Part shown: positions 33,438-42,965 of the stretch, in pieces
How positions within the stretch are numbered: position 1 is the stretch's first letter
Layout: every line of letters starts with the position of its first letter
Assembly (NCBI RefSeq): GCF_900166635.1
Contig: NZ_LT800497.1
Span: 3,334,344-3,398,343 of the forward strand
From: Oceanobacillus timonensis
Lineage (GTDB): Bacteria > Bacillota > Bacilli > Bacillales > Amphibacillaceae
Direction: 5' to 3'
Length of the DNA: 64,000 bases
The notes under the pieces: generated by a model
Databases searched by the model: none
Seen by the model: the letters and a program-made list of their open reading frames with translations, nothing else
Told to the model about the DNA's origin: nothing
Translations under genes and position numbers: made by a program

Positions 33438-34865
33438 TCAGAGCTCAATCATCGGTTCTTCTTTACTCTTTTTAGAAACTTCTTTATAAGAATGAATACT
33501 ATAAGAAACTTCCATATCATGGGCAACGGTTTCATCATAAGAAACAAGGTCATCCTTCGTCACTTCTGACAAGGCTGTTTTCCCCATCATTCGAATGCCT
33601 TCTTCCATTTCCTTTATAGAAGCATTGATAAAATTGACTAATGATTCTGACCCGTCTTGTCTATTGAAATCGTCCTTATATTTGCCGTCATACCAGACAA
33701 TTTGAGTAGGCGGTTCGAAGGGAATCGCATTTAAAACTTGTTTATGAGAGATGGCAAATAAAGCAGCGGATCCTAAATAAACAGCATCTGCTCCTAATGC
33801 GATAGCCTTAAGAAACTGGCCCGGGGTAAACAGCCCGCCTGAAATAATCAGACTGACATCTTCCCTAGCCTTCTTTTTTTGCAAATGCTGCTGTGCCCGG
33901 TGCAATCCATGAATCGTAGGAATCCCAAAGTCCTCTGCCAATATCGGCGGACCACCGTGTGTTGCTGCCTGCCCTCCATCGACAGCAATATAGTCTACTT
34001 CGATTTCTAATAAAGCATCAATGTCCTCTTCTATTTTCCCGCCCGCGGCAATCTTTGCACCAATCGGAACGCCTCCTGTTACCTCTTTTAATTCCTGAAC
34101 AAGTTTTTTAAAGTCCTCTAATGTTTGATTCTCAAAGAAATGATTATGGATAATTGCATCTTCTCCGTCATCTAAATTTAAAACTTCCCTAATTTCGCCC
34201 TCCAGTTCATCAGCCGGAATAACTACGCCCGCACTCATTAATGCTCCCTGTCCAAATTTGATTTCAATCATGGACGCTTTCTTAATAAGCCCATCTTCCT
34301 TTGACCAGCTTGTCTTGGAAAATTGCAATATATAGTTATCTGTTCCATCAATTTCTTCATCCAGAACACCTCCCTCACCGGAATTAAGCGCGGTGCCAAC
34401 CTGGTTTACCGCATCTGCCAATGCTAATCTCACTTCTTTGCTTAATGCAACCCCGTAAGCCATGCCGCTGATCATTAATGGTATATCTAATTGCATTGGT
34501 TTCTTCGCATTTGGGCCGATTGTTATTTTCATATCTACTTGTTCGGTATATTCCGCTGGAAACGTAGCTACCTGAGCAGGTATAAAGGTCAGCTTTTCAA
34601 AGTCCGGCCATGTTTTTGAAGAACCAAGCGGCCGATTTAGCACATCCCCATATTCAGCTCGCAAGTTATTTTCAAAGGTGTCTTGGATTCCCATATGTCT
34701 AAAACCTGTTAGCATTTCAAGTACATTTTCTTGATAATCATCTTCCATCAAAACCTTCCCATATTTATTTACCAGTTTCTTCAACAAGTGGCGCCTCATT
34801 GTAAAAATCAAAAGACAGCTTATTAAAAGCAGGCTAAGCAAAATAAGAATAATTATATCGAGCAT
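33438..34865 (-). CDS. FMN-binding glutamate synthase-family protein (YerD-like)
   Basis: A 475-residue protein with an N-terminal membrane helix (IIILILLSLLLISCLLIFT, about 3-22) followed by a glutamate-synthase-type FMN barrel: PLMISGMAYGVALSKEV, NSGEGGVLDEEIDGTDNYI, IGAKIAAGGKIEEDID, VDYIAVDGGQAATHGGPP and LGADAVYLGSAALFA. It matches B. subtilis YerD and archaeal-type GltB. The amidotransferase domain and the Cys cluster of full-size GltB are absent, so the reaction is not certain. It ends with SKKSKEEP tail. It lies 94 bases after the small ger-operon gene, same strand. Confidence 0.9.
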   Translation of the reverse strand: MLDIIILILLSLLLISCLLIFTMRRHLLKKLVNKYGKVLMEDDYQENVLEMLTGFRHMGIQDTFENNLRAEYGDVLNRPLGSSKTWPDFEKLTFIPAQVATFPAEYTEQVDMKITIGPNAKKPMQLDIPLMISGMAYGVALSKEVRLALADAVNQVGTALNSGEGGVLDEEIDGTDNYILQFSKTSWSKEDGLIKKASMIEIKFGQGALMSAGVVIPADELEGEIREVLNLDDGEDAIIHNHFFENQTLEDFKKLVQELKEVTGGVPIGAKIAAGGKIEEDIDALLEIEVDYIAVDGGQAATHGGPPILAEDFGIPTIHGLHRAQQHLQKKKAREDVSLIISGGLFTPGQFLKAIALGADAVYLGSAALFAISHKQVLNAIPFEPPTQIVWYDGKYKDDFNRQDGSESLVNFINASIKEMEEGIRMMGKTALSEVTKDDLVSYDETVAHDMEVSYSIHSYKEVSKKSKEEPMIEL

Positions 34866-34959
34866 CTTCTATACACCTCTTTTCCTTCCGGATATCATAT
34901 CCAGCTTGGTTCTGTCTTACTTTTAAACGAAATCTGTCAACTTATTTAGCCCGCAAACC

Positions 34960-35133
34960 TTAAGTCTCCTTGTTCTTCCCATTTTCTTCATATCTTTGCT
35001 GTTTCCATGGCGGATCGCCGTATTGATGCAATTGTTGATTGATTTTATAGATAGCATACGGAATCACAAAGGATAAAAGCGTACATAACAGTATTAAATA
35101 ATTCGGTAAAGCTCCTGTAATTTGTTCCCACAT
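34960..35133 (-). CDS. Small membrane protein of the ger operon, 57 residues
   Basis: MWEQITGALPNYLILLCTLL then SFVIPYAIYKINQQLHQYGD and a Pro/Trp/Lys-rich tail: one N-terminal membrane helix and a cytoplasmic tail. ATG 35133 behind AAAGGGG, 16 bases after the gerC stop, so it belongs to the germination operon. Small accessory (D-type) subunits are known in some Bacillus germinant receptor operons and this may be one, although those usually have two helices. Its short length means that automated annotation may miss it. Confidence 0.6.
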   Translation of the reverse strand: MWEQITGALPNYLILLCTLLSFVIPYAIYKINQQLHQYGDPPWKQQRYEENGKNKET

Positions 35134-35149
35134 AATATATTACCCCTTT

Positions 35150-36319
35150 CTAATCCTTTGATTGATTCGTTACGCCAATTCCCCGGATAGTGGCATCTAC
35201 CGTAACATTTATTGTTGCATTTTGGAAATACTCTTCGCCTTCATCCCAATCATCTTTTATTTTTGTCCATTCCTGGTGATGCTTTTCCTGCATGATTTCA
35301 CTGAATCCAAAGAAGTCTACCCCAATTTCCTCTTGTCCCTTTTTAATGATATCGGATACCCTTTTTTCTAGACTTTTACTTACCTTCTTATCTAGGTCAT
35401 CCATATATTCTTTATTTAACAAGGATTTTCCGCCAAATGATTCCCCAATATTTCCCTCTAAATCAATCGTCACATCAATTGTCACATGATTTGCCTGATC
35501 CGTGTCTATTTTTATACTACTTTTTGCCCGCTTTATTTCATAAACCATCAAGTTGTTGTCGATTTCAAATTGAGCATAACCCCCTTTTAAATCGCCTGTT
35601 ATTAAATTCACACTAAACGTATCCTGGCCGCTGATAAAACCAATTAATCGATTACTTTTCCCATGAAAGATAGCTGTACCGTTAAACATCATTCGACCAT
35701 CCACCGAGCGGACTCTTGGAATCAGATAATTATTTTTTTCTAACATATTTTCATTCAAATCCCCTATTCGAATCGGCTCAATTAACGCTCCTGATTTATC
35801 CATATTTTCATTAATAAGTTCAATTTGCATAGCCGGGAGCGGTTCCATTTCGGATTCAATTTCCAAAATATCTTCCGCGTCTTCTTCGGAAATCACTACC
35901 TTTGTCTCCCTCCGCATCTCGGGGTCCCGGATAAGCAGGTCCATTGTATTGGCAAACAAATATGGTTCGCTCGCTAAGTCTGCAGATACCACGATTAATT
36001 TTAAATGCTCGTAAAAAGGGGAGTTGCCTTGAACGAGTGCCATTTCTCGGGTTATTTGAAATAAACTATGCCCGCTGAGAGATAAGTTTTTGTAAGGTTT
36101 TTCATTACCACTGCCCCCCTCACTGGGAGTACCTAGCCCTGCAGGAACCACAAACTGATTCGTCATTGTTACCAACGGGCTGCCTTCTGATTGTTGTTCC
36201 TCAGCCAAATCAAGAGCAGTACCGATCACAAACCCCCGCTCTTCAATATTAACCTCATCCCAGCATCCGGAAAGTAAACAACAAAGACAACATAGAAGGA
36301 ATAGATATGTTTTATTCAT
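35150..36319 (-). CDS. Spore germination lipoprotein GerC family (Ger(x)C)
   Basis: The 389-residue C subunit of a germinant receptor. Lipoprotein signal with the lipobox LLSGC at residues 15-19, then the family hallmark CWDEVNIEERGFVIGTALD. The VTMTNQFVVP, SLSGHSLFQITREMAL and LKLIVVSADLA blocks also match. It sits on the outer face of the spore inner membrane and works with GerA and GerB. It overlaps gerB by eight bases and is expressed with it, normally in the forespore under sigma-G. Unusual in having a run of four Cys before the lipobox (LLCCLCCLLSGC). Confidence 0.94.
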   Translation of the reverse strand: MNKTYLFLLCCLCCLLSGCWDEVNIEERGFVIGTALDLAEEQQSEGSPLVTMTNQFVVPAGLGTPSEGGSGNEKPYKNLSLSGHSLFQITREMALVQGNSPFYEHLKLIVVSADLASEPYLFANTMDLLIRDPEMRRETKVVISEEDAEDILEIESEMEPLPAMQIELINENMDKSGALIEPIRIGDLNENMLEKNNYLIPRVRSVDGRMMFNGTAIFHGKSNRLIGFISGQDTFSVNLITGDLKGGYAQFEIDNNLMVYEIKRAKSSIKIDTDQANHVTIDVTIDLEGNIGESFGGKSLLNKEYMDDLDKKVSKSLEKRVSDIIKKGQEEIGVDFFGFSEIMQEKHHQEWTKIKDDWDEGEEYFQNATINVTVDATIRGIGVTNQSKD

Positions 36320-37421
36320 TGCGCTTCACCCCTCTGATTTTAGCAACCACACTCAACAATATAAGAACTGTAATGTTTAAAATAATCATCATCCAACCCA
36401 TTATGGATCCTAAAAAGTCCACTTCCACAATATCTTGCGGAAACATACCAACGAGATATATGATGGGAGTAAGAATAAAAATAATCTTTAGTTTCTCCGA
36501 TTTTTTGAAAATCAAATTTAATGCCAAAACACCAATGTCCATGGCCATCGTTGCGGTAATAAAAATAGCCATGATCCATATAACAAAGAAAATAGATTCA
36601 AACCGTTCAAAAAATCCACCAGGGATTTCCACCACTTTAGCCAGCTCTATGACTGGATAAAGTAAATTGGAAGTAACCGCATTACCAAACGTGCTAATAC
36701 ACATGATAAAAAGAATCATATATAAGCCAATCGGGATGCACATACCAATTGCAGCTGCCTTTGGAGCTTTTTTGGGTTTATCAACCAAGGAAAGGTAGAA
36801 CCATAAAATCCCAAAACCAAGGTACGAGATTCCACCTGTATTTTTCAGCACCTCCACATAACCATTAAGAGGTGTCTGAAATACAGGCATTAAATTCCCT
36901 ATGTCAAGCCAGCCTACATTAAATACCACAAGCGTAAGTGCGATAAAAAGAATAATCGGCATAAACATCATATTGATTCGAAACAAAGCGACCCTTGAGC
37001 CGGAAACAGCATAGACAACAACCAGCAGAAAGGTCACTGCAATGACTTCGATTGGCGTTTGGTCAAATAAATATTGTTGCGATATATTACTAATTTTACG
37101 AATTTGATATGCAGTTATAAAAATGGAGAGAACAGCAAACATACTGGTCAAAATAATTGCCACTGGTTTCGTTACGATGTTGGATGCATAAGTAAGGAAT
37201 GTTTGCCCTTGAAAGCCTGATGCGAATTTGGCTATTGCCCAAGTTATAAGGGTAGCAAATAATCCTACAATAAGTAAGGGAATCCAACCATCAGATCCTA
37301 CCGTAACGGAGGCTAATTCTTTTGGCATCGAAAGAATTCCTACCCCAATCACAATGGATGGGATCGCAATCATGATTTCTTTTTCACTGATTCTTTCATC
37401 TGCATATTTAAACCTTTTCAT
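36312..37421 (-). CDS. Spore germination permease GerB family
   Basis: The 369-residue B subunit of a germinant receptor, an APC-superfamily integral membrane protein with about ten helices, thought to bind the germinant. It begins with the conserved KEIMIAIPSIVIGVGILSMP segment and has the FRINMMFMPIILFIALTLV region of the spore-permease family. Start ATG 37421 overlaps the gerA stop by four bases, and its end overlaps gerC by eight. Named YndE/GerBB-like in Bacillus; which germinant it senses cannot be read from sequence. Confidence 0.93.
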   Translation of the reverse strand: MKRFKYADERISEKEIMIAIPSIVIGVGILSMPKELASVTVGSDGWIPLLIVGLFATLITWAIAKFASGFQGQTFLTYASNIVTKPVAIILTSMFAVLSIFITAYQIRKISNISQQYLFDQTPIEVIAVTFLLVVVYAVSGSRVALFRINMMFMPIILFIALTLVVFNVGWLDIGNLMPVFQTPLNGYVEVLKNTGGISYLGFGILWFYLSLVDKPKKAPKAAAIGMCIPIGLYMILFIMCISTFGNAVTSNLLYPVIELAKVVEIPGGFFERFESIFFVIWIMAIFITATMAMDIGVLALNLIFKKSEKLKIIFILTPIIYLVGMFPQDIVEVDFLGSIMGWMMIILNITVLILLSVVAKIRGVKRNE

Positions 37422-38983
37422 TGCCGTTTTTCTCCTTCTCTTTTACTCATGAGCTGCCTATCTTTCGTCTGTAAAAATACTGGACGTCTTTTTATCATAG
37501 TAATCGGCGCGCGTAAAACAAGATCTTTCCAATCACTCTTGAAGTTCGGTGCAAAATTCGTCGAATACGGAACGCCAAAACTCATTAAATTAACAATATG
37601 GACGTTTATCATGATATAGCCGAGAATAATTCCATAAAGTCCGAATATAGCAGCTGAAAGCATAAATCCAAACTGCATAATTCGAAATGATATTGCAACT
37701 GCATAAGAAGGCAGCGCAAAGGATGCAATGGCGTTAAGCGCAACGACAATGACCATAATTGGACTGACCAACCCGGCTGAAACCGCAGCCTCTCCGATAA
37801 CGAGTCCTCCAACAATTCCTATCGTTTGTCCAATCGCGTTTGGCAGCCGTATTCCCGCTTCCCGTAATAATTCCATCGTTACGGTCATCAATAATGCTTC
37901 TACAAATGGAGGGAACGGAACTTCATCTCTACTTGCCGCAATGGAAAATGCCAAATCGGATGGAATCAGCCCTGGATGATAGGAAACCAATGCGATATAG
38001 AGAGACGGCAAAAACACCGAAATAAACGCTGCGAGATAACGCAGCAATCGAAGCAACGTTGCAAGAGACCAGCGCCAGTAATAATCTTCGGGCGAATGCA
38101 GCGAACTGCCAAAGGTGGCCGGCACGATTAATACAAATGGCGTACGGTCAAGCATGATGGCAACTTTCCCTTGAAGAACCGCTGCTGAAACCTTATCCGG
38201 TCTTTCCGTATTTAAAACCTGTGGAAAAGGAGATAAAAAACTATCCTCAATCCATTGCTCAATATAACCGCTCTCCGGTGCTTCATCGATATCAATGGTA
38301 TCCAATCTACGGTTTACTTCTTCCACCATGTCAGGGTTTACAATTCCGTCCATATAAACGACAACAAGATCTTTTTTGGAACGTTTGCCAACCTTATAAT
38401 TTTTAAAACGCAGATTCGGATCAGCGATATATCGCCGGATTAGAGTCGTATTGGCTCGTAAATCCTCTACAAAACCATCCCTGGCACCACGAATTAATGT
38501 TTCCGACTGTGGTTCTTCAATGGCACGATTTTCCCCGCCTTTCGTGTCCATGATAAGCACTTGATCCATTCCATCTAGATAGAAAACTGTATTCCCGCTT
38601 AAGATTGCATTGGACACATCATCTAATGACTGTCCCAATTCAATGTCTGTTACCGTAATAACTTCCCAATGAATCACATCAAAAAGTTCCTGTTTGTCAT
38701 TAGGCAATTCTGCAACATTTTTTATATCTTCCATAATATGATCATGGATGTAGGTGCTATCAACTAAGCCATCAATATAGACAACCGCTGTACGATGATT
38801 TGCATCGCCAATGGTGAATTTACGCATAACCAGATCATCCGGGTTATCTAGCATCTTCTTTATATTCCCCAGATTTTCAGTCAGGCTCGTTCCAATTTCC
38901 AGAGAGAAATTTTCCTCTCCATCTTTCTTCTTTTTAATGTCTTTACTCTTTTTTATATTTTTACGATATAAAGATCGAACCAA
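37418..38983 (-). CDS. Spore germination protein GerA family
   Basis: The 521-residue A subunit. Large N-terminal hydrophilic domain (about 1-290) with SLTENLGNIKKMLDNPDDLV, VVYIDGLVD and ESETLIRGARDGF-like segment (PQSETLIRGARDGFVEDLRA), then four or five membrane helices from about residue 295 (SVFLPSLYIALVSYHPGLIP). These are diagnostic for the GerA family. TTG at 38983 is six bases from GAGGGG and gives the family start. First gene of the leftward operon gerA-gerB-gerC-small ORF, perhaps with the YerD-like gene. Confidence 0.95.
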   Translation of the reverse strand: MVRSLYRKNIKKSKDIKKKKDGEENFSLEIGTSLTENLGNIKKMLDNPDDLVMRKFTIGDANHRTAVVYIDGLVDSTYIHDHIMEDIKNVAELPNDKQELFDVIHWEVITVTDIELGQSLDDVSNAILSGNTVFYLDGMDQVLIMDTKGGENRAIEEPQSETLIRGARDGFVEDLRANTTLIRRYIADPNLRFKNYKVGKRSKKDLVVVYMDGIVNPDMVEEVNRRLDTIDIDEAPESGYIEQWIEDSFLSPFPQVLNTERPDKVSAAVLQGKVAIMLDRTPFVLIVPATFGSSLHSPEDYYWRWSLATLLRLLRYLAAFISVFLPSLYIALVSYHPGLIPSDLAFSIAASRDEVPFPPFVEALLMTVTMELLREAGIRLPNAIGQTIGIVGGLVIGEAAVSAGLVSPIMVIVVALNAIASFALPSYAVAISFRIMQFGFMLSAAIFGLYGIILGYIMINVHIVNLMSFGVPYSTNFAPNFKSDWKDLVLRAPITMIKRRPVFLQTKDRQLMSKREGEKRQ

Positions 38984-39227
38984 TTATATCCCCTCAAGTC
39001 ATCTAATAATACGTGTTCAAAAGGTCGGCTTATTAAAAACAGTCGGCTAAAATGGCAACGTCCTGAGAAGTTACTCATCCCATCAAAAACATTAGATTAG
39101 TGACTTTTGAACAACATCCTAAAATAGTTGCTCCTCTTCTTTTTCCCAATAAGACCAAACTTATGTATAAATATCATGCAGTTGCAGAATCTAAATCTAT
39201 ATTTCATATCGGAAGGAGTAATTGAAA

Positions 39228-40247
39228 ATGGCAGAAAAGAAAGTTCATCTAACATCGGCAGAGATTGCTTCTGTATGGTCAGGGTATTTGAACGATACCA
39301 TGTCGTTATGCATCTTAGGTTTCATGCTAAAGCATATCGAGGACTCTGAAATAAAACCTGTTGTTCAGCATGCTTATAACATATCCGAAAATCATATCGG
39401 GCAGCTTCATCAGATTTTTGAAGAAGAAAATTATGCAACCCCAATCGGATTTACAGATCAGGATGTCAACATGAATGCTCCCCATCTTTTTACAGATGTA
39501 TTCTGTTTAACCTATATTACGCACATGGCAAGAATTGGGATGGTCACTTACAGTGGGTCTGTTGCGATGAGTGTCAAAAAGGAAATTCGGGAGTACTTCA
39601 TACAGGGACTTAAGGAAACAGCGGATCTTTATGATTATGCTGTCCAGATTGGTCTTGAAAAAGGAATAAGCGCGAGGCACCCCCATATTGAGACACCTAA
39701 GGAATCGGATTATGTAGACAGTAAAAAGTATTATAATGGTCTAAATCCATTAAGTGAAAAACGGCCATTAAACGCCGTTGAAATAGCGCAGTTATATACA
39801 AACATCCAGACAAATGAAATAGGGTCAAAATTGTGTATGGCATTTGCCCAATCCTCCCCTTCCAAAGTCGTGCAGGATTTTATGATCAGGGGAAAAGACA
39901 TTTCACAAAAGCATATTAAGATTTTCGTGGACAAATTAATGAAAAATAATCTTGGTGCGCCACAATTACCAGATGTAGCGGTAAGTGATTCTACAACACA
40001 GACTTTTTCCGATAAATTAATGATGTTTCATATGTCCTTGCTTATGTCAGCTGGAGTAGGCAACTATGTCACAGCGGGAGCGTCCAGTCAGCGATCGGAT
40101 TTAGCTGTCAATTATGCACGTCTGTCCGGGGAAGTTGCCAAACTTGCGAAAAGCGGTGCAGATATCATGATTGATAATAATTGGCTTGAACAGCCACCTG
40201 GTACGAAAGATCGGGAGCTATTAGCGAAGAACAAAGGAAAAAGCTAA
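39228..40247 (+). CDS. DUF3231 family protein, two-domain
   Basis: A 339-residue helical protein made of two DUF3231 units. Unit 1 (about 1-165): LTSAEIASVWSGYLNDTMSL, FEEENYATPIGFTDQDVNMN. Unit 2 (about 175-335): LNAVEIAQLYTNIQTNEIGS, DVAVSDSTTQTFSDKLMMFH. The same layout recurs at 41396. The fold looks ferritin-like; no metal ligands are evident. Found in spore formers; function unknown. ATG at 39228 behind AAGGAG. First gene of the rightward cluster, divergent from gerA. Confidence 0.87.
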   Translation: MAEKKVHLTSAEIASVWSGYLNDTMSLCILGFMLKHIEDSEIKPVVQHAYNISENHIGQLHQIFEEENYATPIGFTDQDVNMNAPHLFTDVFCLTYITHMARIGMVTYSGSVAMSVKKEIREYFIQGLKETADLYDYAVQIGLEKGISARHPHIETPKESDYVDSKKYYNGLNPLSEKRPLNAVEIAQLYTNIQTNEIGSKLCMAFAQSSPSKVVQDFMIRGKDISQKHIKIFVDKLMKNNLGAPQLPDVAVSDSTTQTFSDKLMMFHMSLLMSAGVGNYVTAGASSQRSDLAVNYARLSGEVAKLAKSGADIMIDNNWLEQPPGTKDRELLAKNKGKS

Positions 40248-40413
40248 TTCCATTTACTACTTGAATGACATGGAAAGAACATTGATATGAGACGAAACTT
40301 AAATGATATCCATTGGATGAAATAATCCTGCTTTTCTCTGACCAATATGGTAAGCAAAATGGAGGTAAAGACTTGATATAAAAGAATGAATAAAGTCAGA
40401 AAGGAGTTAAAAT

Positions 40414-40680
40414 ATGCAAAAAATATTCTCGTTTCCTTTATATGAAAATGATTTATCAGCTAACGCATCATATATAAACTCAGAGAGTACTAACTCAACG
40501 ATAGCTCAGCTGATGAAGCATTTAGCTACTGTTTCTAAAATGAAAGGACATGATGTTTCTTCCCTAATGAATCCAAGGCAGGATTTAAGTAATTATCGTT
40601 CCGGCTTATTCACAGAGTTGAGCAGCTGCTTCATAAAACAACTTCCAACATTAACAGACCGGAAAGTATTATCGTGGTAG
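40414..40680 (+). CDS. Hypothetical protein, 88 residues
   Basis: A soluble, Ser-rich protein starting MQKIFSFPLYENDLSANASY with no recognisable motif; the C-terminus has SCFIKQLPTL and ends in Trp. ATG 40414 is seven bases from AAAGGAG. It overlaps the start of the following membrane protein by seven bases, so the two are coupled. Function unknown; membership of the DUF3231/CBO0543 cluster suggests a spore-related role. Confidence 0.65.
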   Translation: MQKIFSFPLYENDLSANASYINSESTNSTIAQLMKHLATVSKMKGHDVSSLMNPRQDLSNYRSGLFTELSSCFIKQLPTLTDRKVLSW

Positions 40681-41189
40681 GTCAATCAACAGAGACAAAG
40701 TTAGCCCAAAAGAGTAAAAAGCTCGAAGCAGTACTTTGGAGCATTGCTTTACCTGGATTTGCTCAATTATTACATCGCCATTATGTAAAGGGTATTCTGT
40801 TTATTGGATTGGAATTCTTAATTAATGTCATGGGCAATCTTAATACCATCATTGTGTTGAGCTTTAATTTTAAAATTGAAGAATCAATCGCCCAAACCAA
40901 TTATTTATGGTTAATGTTTTATCCTTGTTTATATTTCTATGCGATTTGGGATGCTTATAAAAATGCAGGTGGTGGAGAAAGAGCTTTTGCATACCTGCCG
41001 ATTGCCTTTTCTGCCTATTTTATGACTGTAGCTTTAATTTTTTCGCCCAGTTTCGCTATTTCGGGTCATTTAATTGGTCCACTATGGCTACCTCTACTGT
41101 CCATACCAATTGGTTTAGCAGCTGGTGGACTTATCAGATGGATTTTATTAAAAATATATATGCGTAATGAAGCCAAAGAAACTGTCTAA
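40674..41189 (+). CDS. Membrane protein with PGFxQLL module, 171 residues
   Basis: Four to five hydrophobic segments. The first is marked by LWSIALPGFAQLLHRHYVKG and followed by GLEFLINVMGNLNTIIVLSF and MFYPCLYFYAIWDAYKNAGG. The same module occurs twice in the 263-residue protein at 43681 (YPGFGHLLLSKYLRG, VPGLGQLYIHRLV). P-G-x-G/A-x-x-L helices followed by an F-x-I-W/Y-D-x-Y/H motif resemble TM2/DUF5683-like small membrane modules. GTG at 40674 is the start, overlapping the upstream stop. Function unknown. Confidence 0.75.
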   Translation: MVGQSTETKLAQKSKKLEAVLWSIALPGFAQLLHRHYVKGILFIGLEFLINVMGNLNTIIVLSFNFKIEESIAQTNYLWLMFYPCLYFYAIWDAYKNAGGGERAFAYLPIAFSAYFMTVALIFSPSFAISGHLIGPLWLPLLSIPIGLAAGGLIRWILLKIYMRNEAKETV

Positions 41190-41234
41190 AAATACGTTTA
41201 GATAATTGTACAACTTGAGGACAGTTTTATTTTA
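41178..41234 (+). terminator. Terminator overlapping the stop codon
   Basis: AAACTGTC (coding end and stop of the 171-residue gene) pairs with GACAGTTTT and is followed by ATTTT. The loop is about 30 bases, so it is moderate. Confidence 0.5.
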
Positions 41235-41395
41235 GAAATAATGGTAATCCTGACCGTACTTGCTATCAAAATTGGGTGTACAAAAGGTGTCATTTTAAGG
41301 CATCTTTTCATACACATCCGCTTCAATGAAAGATAGTAATATGTTCTTGAAAAACAGGAAAAATATACAAAATACATTTTTTGGAGGAAACTATC

Positions 41396-42403
41396 ATGAC
41401 ATCGACACATAATGCCCCCTTATCATCAGCAGAAATTTCGCAGATTTGGACAACCTATCAAGAAGATACAGCTTCAATTTGTATGCTGAAATCCTTTTTA
41501 AAAACTGTCGAAGATCCGGACATTTCTGCATTGCTTCAACATGCTTTGGAATTATCTGAGTCACATGTTCCTAAGCTGACAAAATTCTTCACTGGCGAAA
41601 ACTGGCCTGTTCCTCAGGGATTTACAGAAGCAGACGTTAATTTAAGTGCTCCAAGACTATACACAGATGGCTTTATGCTACATTACTTGCAAATGATGGG
41701 TATTTTAGAAATGAACGCTTATAGCGTCGCTATTGGCACAGCGGTTCGCTCAGATATCCATGATTATTATTCCGGATGTATGGCAGAAACCGTTGACCTT
41801 CATAAAAAGGCCAATAGCCTTTTATTGAAAAAAGGATTATTTGTCCGTGCACCTGAAATTACGCCACCAGATCGTATCGCGTTTGTGACTGATAACAATT
41901 TCCTTGGGAAATGGATGGGAGATACTCGCCCTCTGACCGCTCTGGAAATCTCGAACCTTTACGCTAATAGCCAACGGAATTTGTTGGGAAAGTCGTTGTT
42001 AATTGGTTTTAGTCAGGTGGCAAGTGACCCGGAAGTCCGTAAACATATGGTTAAAGGAAAGGAAATTGCCGAGAAACATGTAGAGGTTTTTAGTTCCAAA
42101 CTCAATCAAGATGATCTTCCAGTTTCTGCTACCTCGGATGCAGGAATTACAGATTCAACGGTTTCCCCTTTTTCAGACAAACTCATGATGTTTTTTACAG
42201 GAAGCCTCATTGCTACTAGTATCGGTTATTACGGGAGCAGCATGAGCATGGATGCCCGAAAAGACCTTATCACCGATTATTCGCGTTTAACTATTGAAAT
42301 TATGAAATACTCTTCAGAGAGTGCCAAACTCATGATTCGTAACGGTTGGATGGAAGAACCTCCGCAAGCAAAGAACAGGGATAAGTTAGCAAAAAAGGGA
42401 TAA
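41396..42403 (+). CDS. DUF3231 family protein, two-domain paralogue
   Basis: A 335-residue paralogue of the protein at 39228, with the same two units: LSSAEISQIWTTYQEDTASI and FTGENWPVPQGFTEADVNLS, then LTALEISNLYANSQRNLLGK and TDSTVSPFSDKLMMFFTGSL. Identity looks around 35-40 percent by eye, so it is an old duplication. ATG at 41396 is eight bases from TTGGAGG. Likely ends at the hairpin at 42427. Function unknown. Confidence 0.87.
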   Translation: MTSTHNAPLSSAEISQIWTTYQEDTASICMLKSFLKTVEDPDISALLQHALELSESHVPKLTKFFTGENWPVPQGFTEADVNLSAPRLYTDGFMLHYLQMMGILEMNAYSVAIGTAVRSDIHDYYSGCMAETVDLHKKANSLLLKKGLFVRAPEITPPDRIAFVTDNNFLGKWMGDTRPLTALEISNLYANSQRNLLGKSLLIGFSQVASDPEVRKHMVKGKEIAEKHVEVFSSKLNQDDLPVSATSDAGITDSTVSPFSDKLMMFFTGSLIATSIGYYGSSMSMDARKDLITDYSRLTIEIMKYSSESAKLMIRNGWMEEPPQAKNRDKLAKKG

Positions 42404-42426
42404 GAATTGGTAATTCCTATATAAAA

Positions 42427-42455
42427 CGAAACTTCCCTCAATGGGAGTTTTCGAC
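42427..42455 (+). terminator. Intrinsic terminator after DUF3231 gene
   Basis: GAAACT-CCC pairs with GGG-AGTTTTC around a short TCAAT loop. Confidence 0.6.
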
Positions 42456-42640
42456 GCACAATTCTTTACGATGGGACGAGTAAGCGCAGTCCCAGTCCCA
42501 GGACGTCGCGAACTTAGTCTGCTGTTCTTCTCTCACTGCGTTAGCCTAAGTGATTCTGGGAGTTAACGTCCGTTATCTCCCGCCTAAATAAATTTATTTT
42601 TACGCTTTATTTTGAGGCGGGAGTTTTACGGACGGTTCAC
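42456..42640. other. GC-richer structured non-coding island
   Basis: No coding frame of note. The base composition is clearly GC-richer than its surroundings. It contains GTCCCAGTCCCAGGAC at about 42490 and a long imperfect hairpin: left arm 42566-42585 (ACGTCCGT, CTCCCGCCT) against right arm 42615-42635 (AGGCGGGAG, ACGGACGG). The following TTTACGG...CACCGTGATAAAAA also occurs at about 21390. It may be the end of a lost IS200/IS605-type element or a structured RNA; neither is proven. Confidence 0.5.
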
Positions 42641-42965
42641 CGTGATAAAAAACAGAAATGTACACTTCTTTTTAGCAGCGTACATTTTAATTATCATAGA
42701 ACGGTAAAGATGATGGTCCCAACAGAATTTAAAAAAGTGCTGCTCAACAACTTTGCCTTTCGTATTACCGCACAGCTTATGGCAGAAAAAGAAATGAGAA
42801 CCGTAAAAATATCTTTGGGATATTGATCAAGCAATGCATTTTACTATAATTTGAATAACATTTTATCTTTTCTGATAAGAACCGACTCCCAATATATATG
42901 CTTAAATAAATGTCTAAGCAATCATTAATCCTTGTGTGTTAATCCAAATTAGGGGCGTGCGGGTT

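Noticed and set aside
39170..39225. Sigma-F/G promoter before the first DUF3231 gene (GTATA ... GCAGAATCTA)
   Set aside because: The -35 and -10 resemblance is partial and the spacing is 14, shorter than the normal 15-18; left as an untested possibility.
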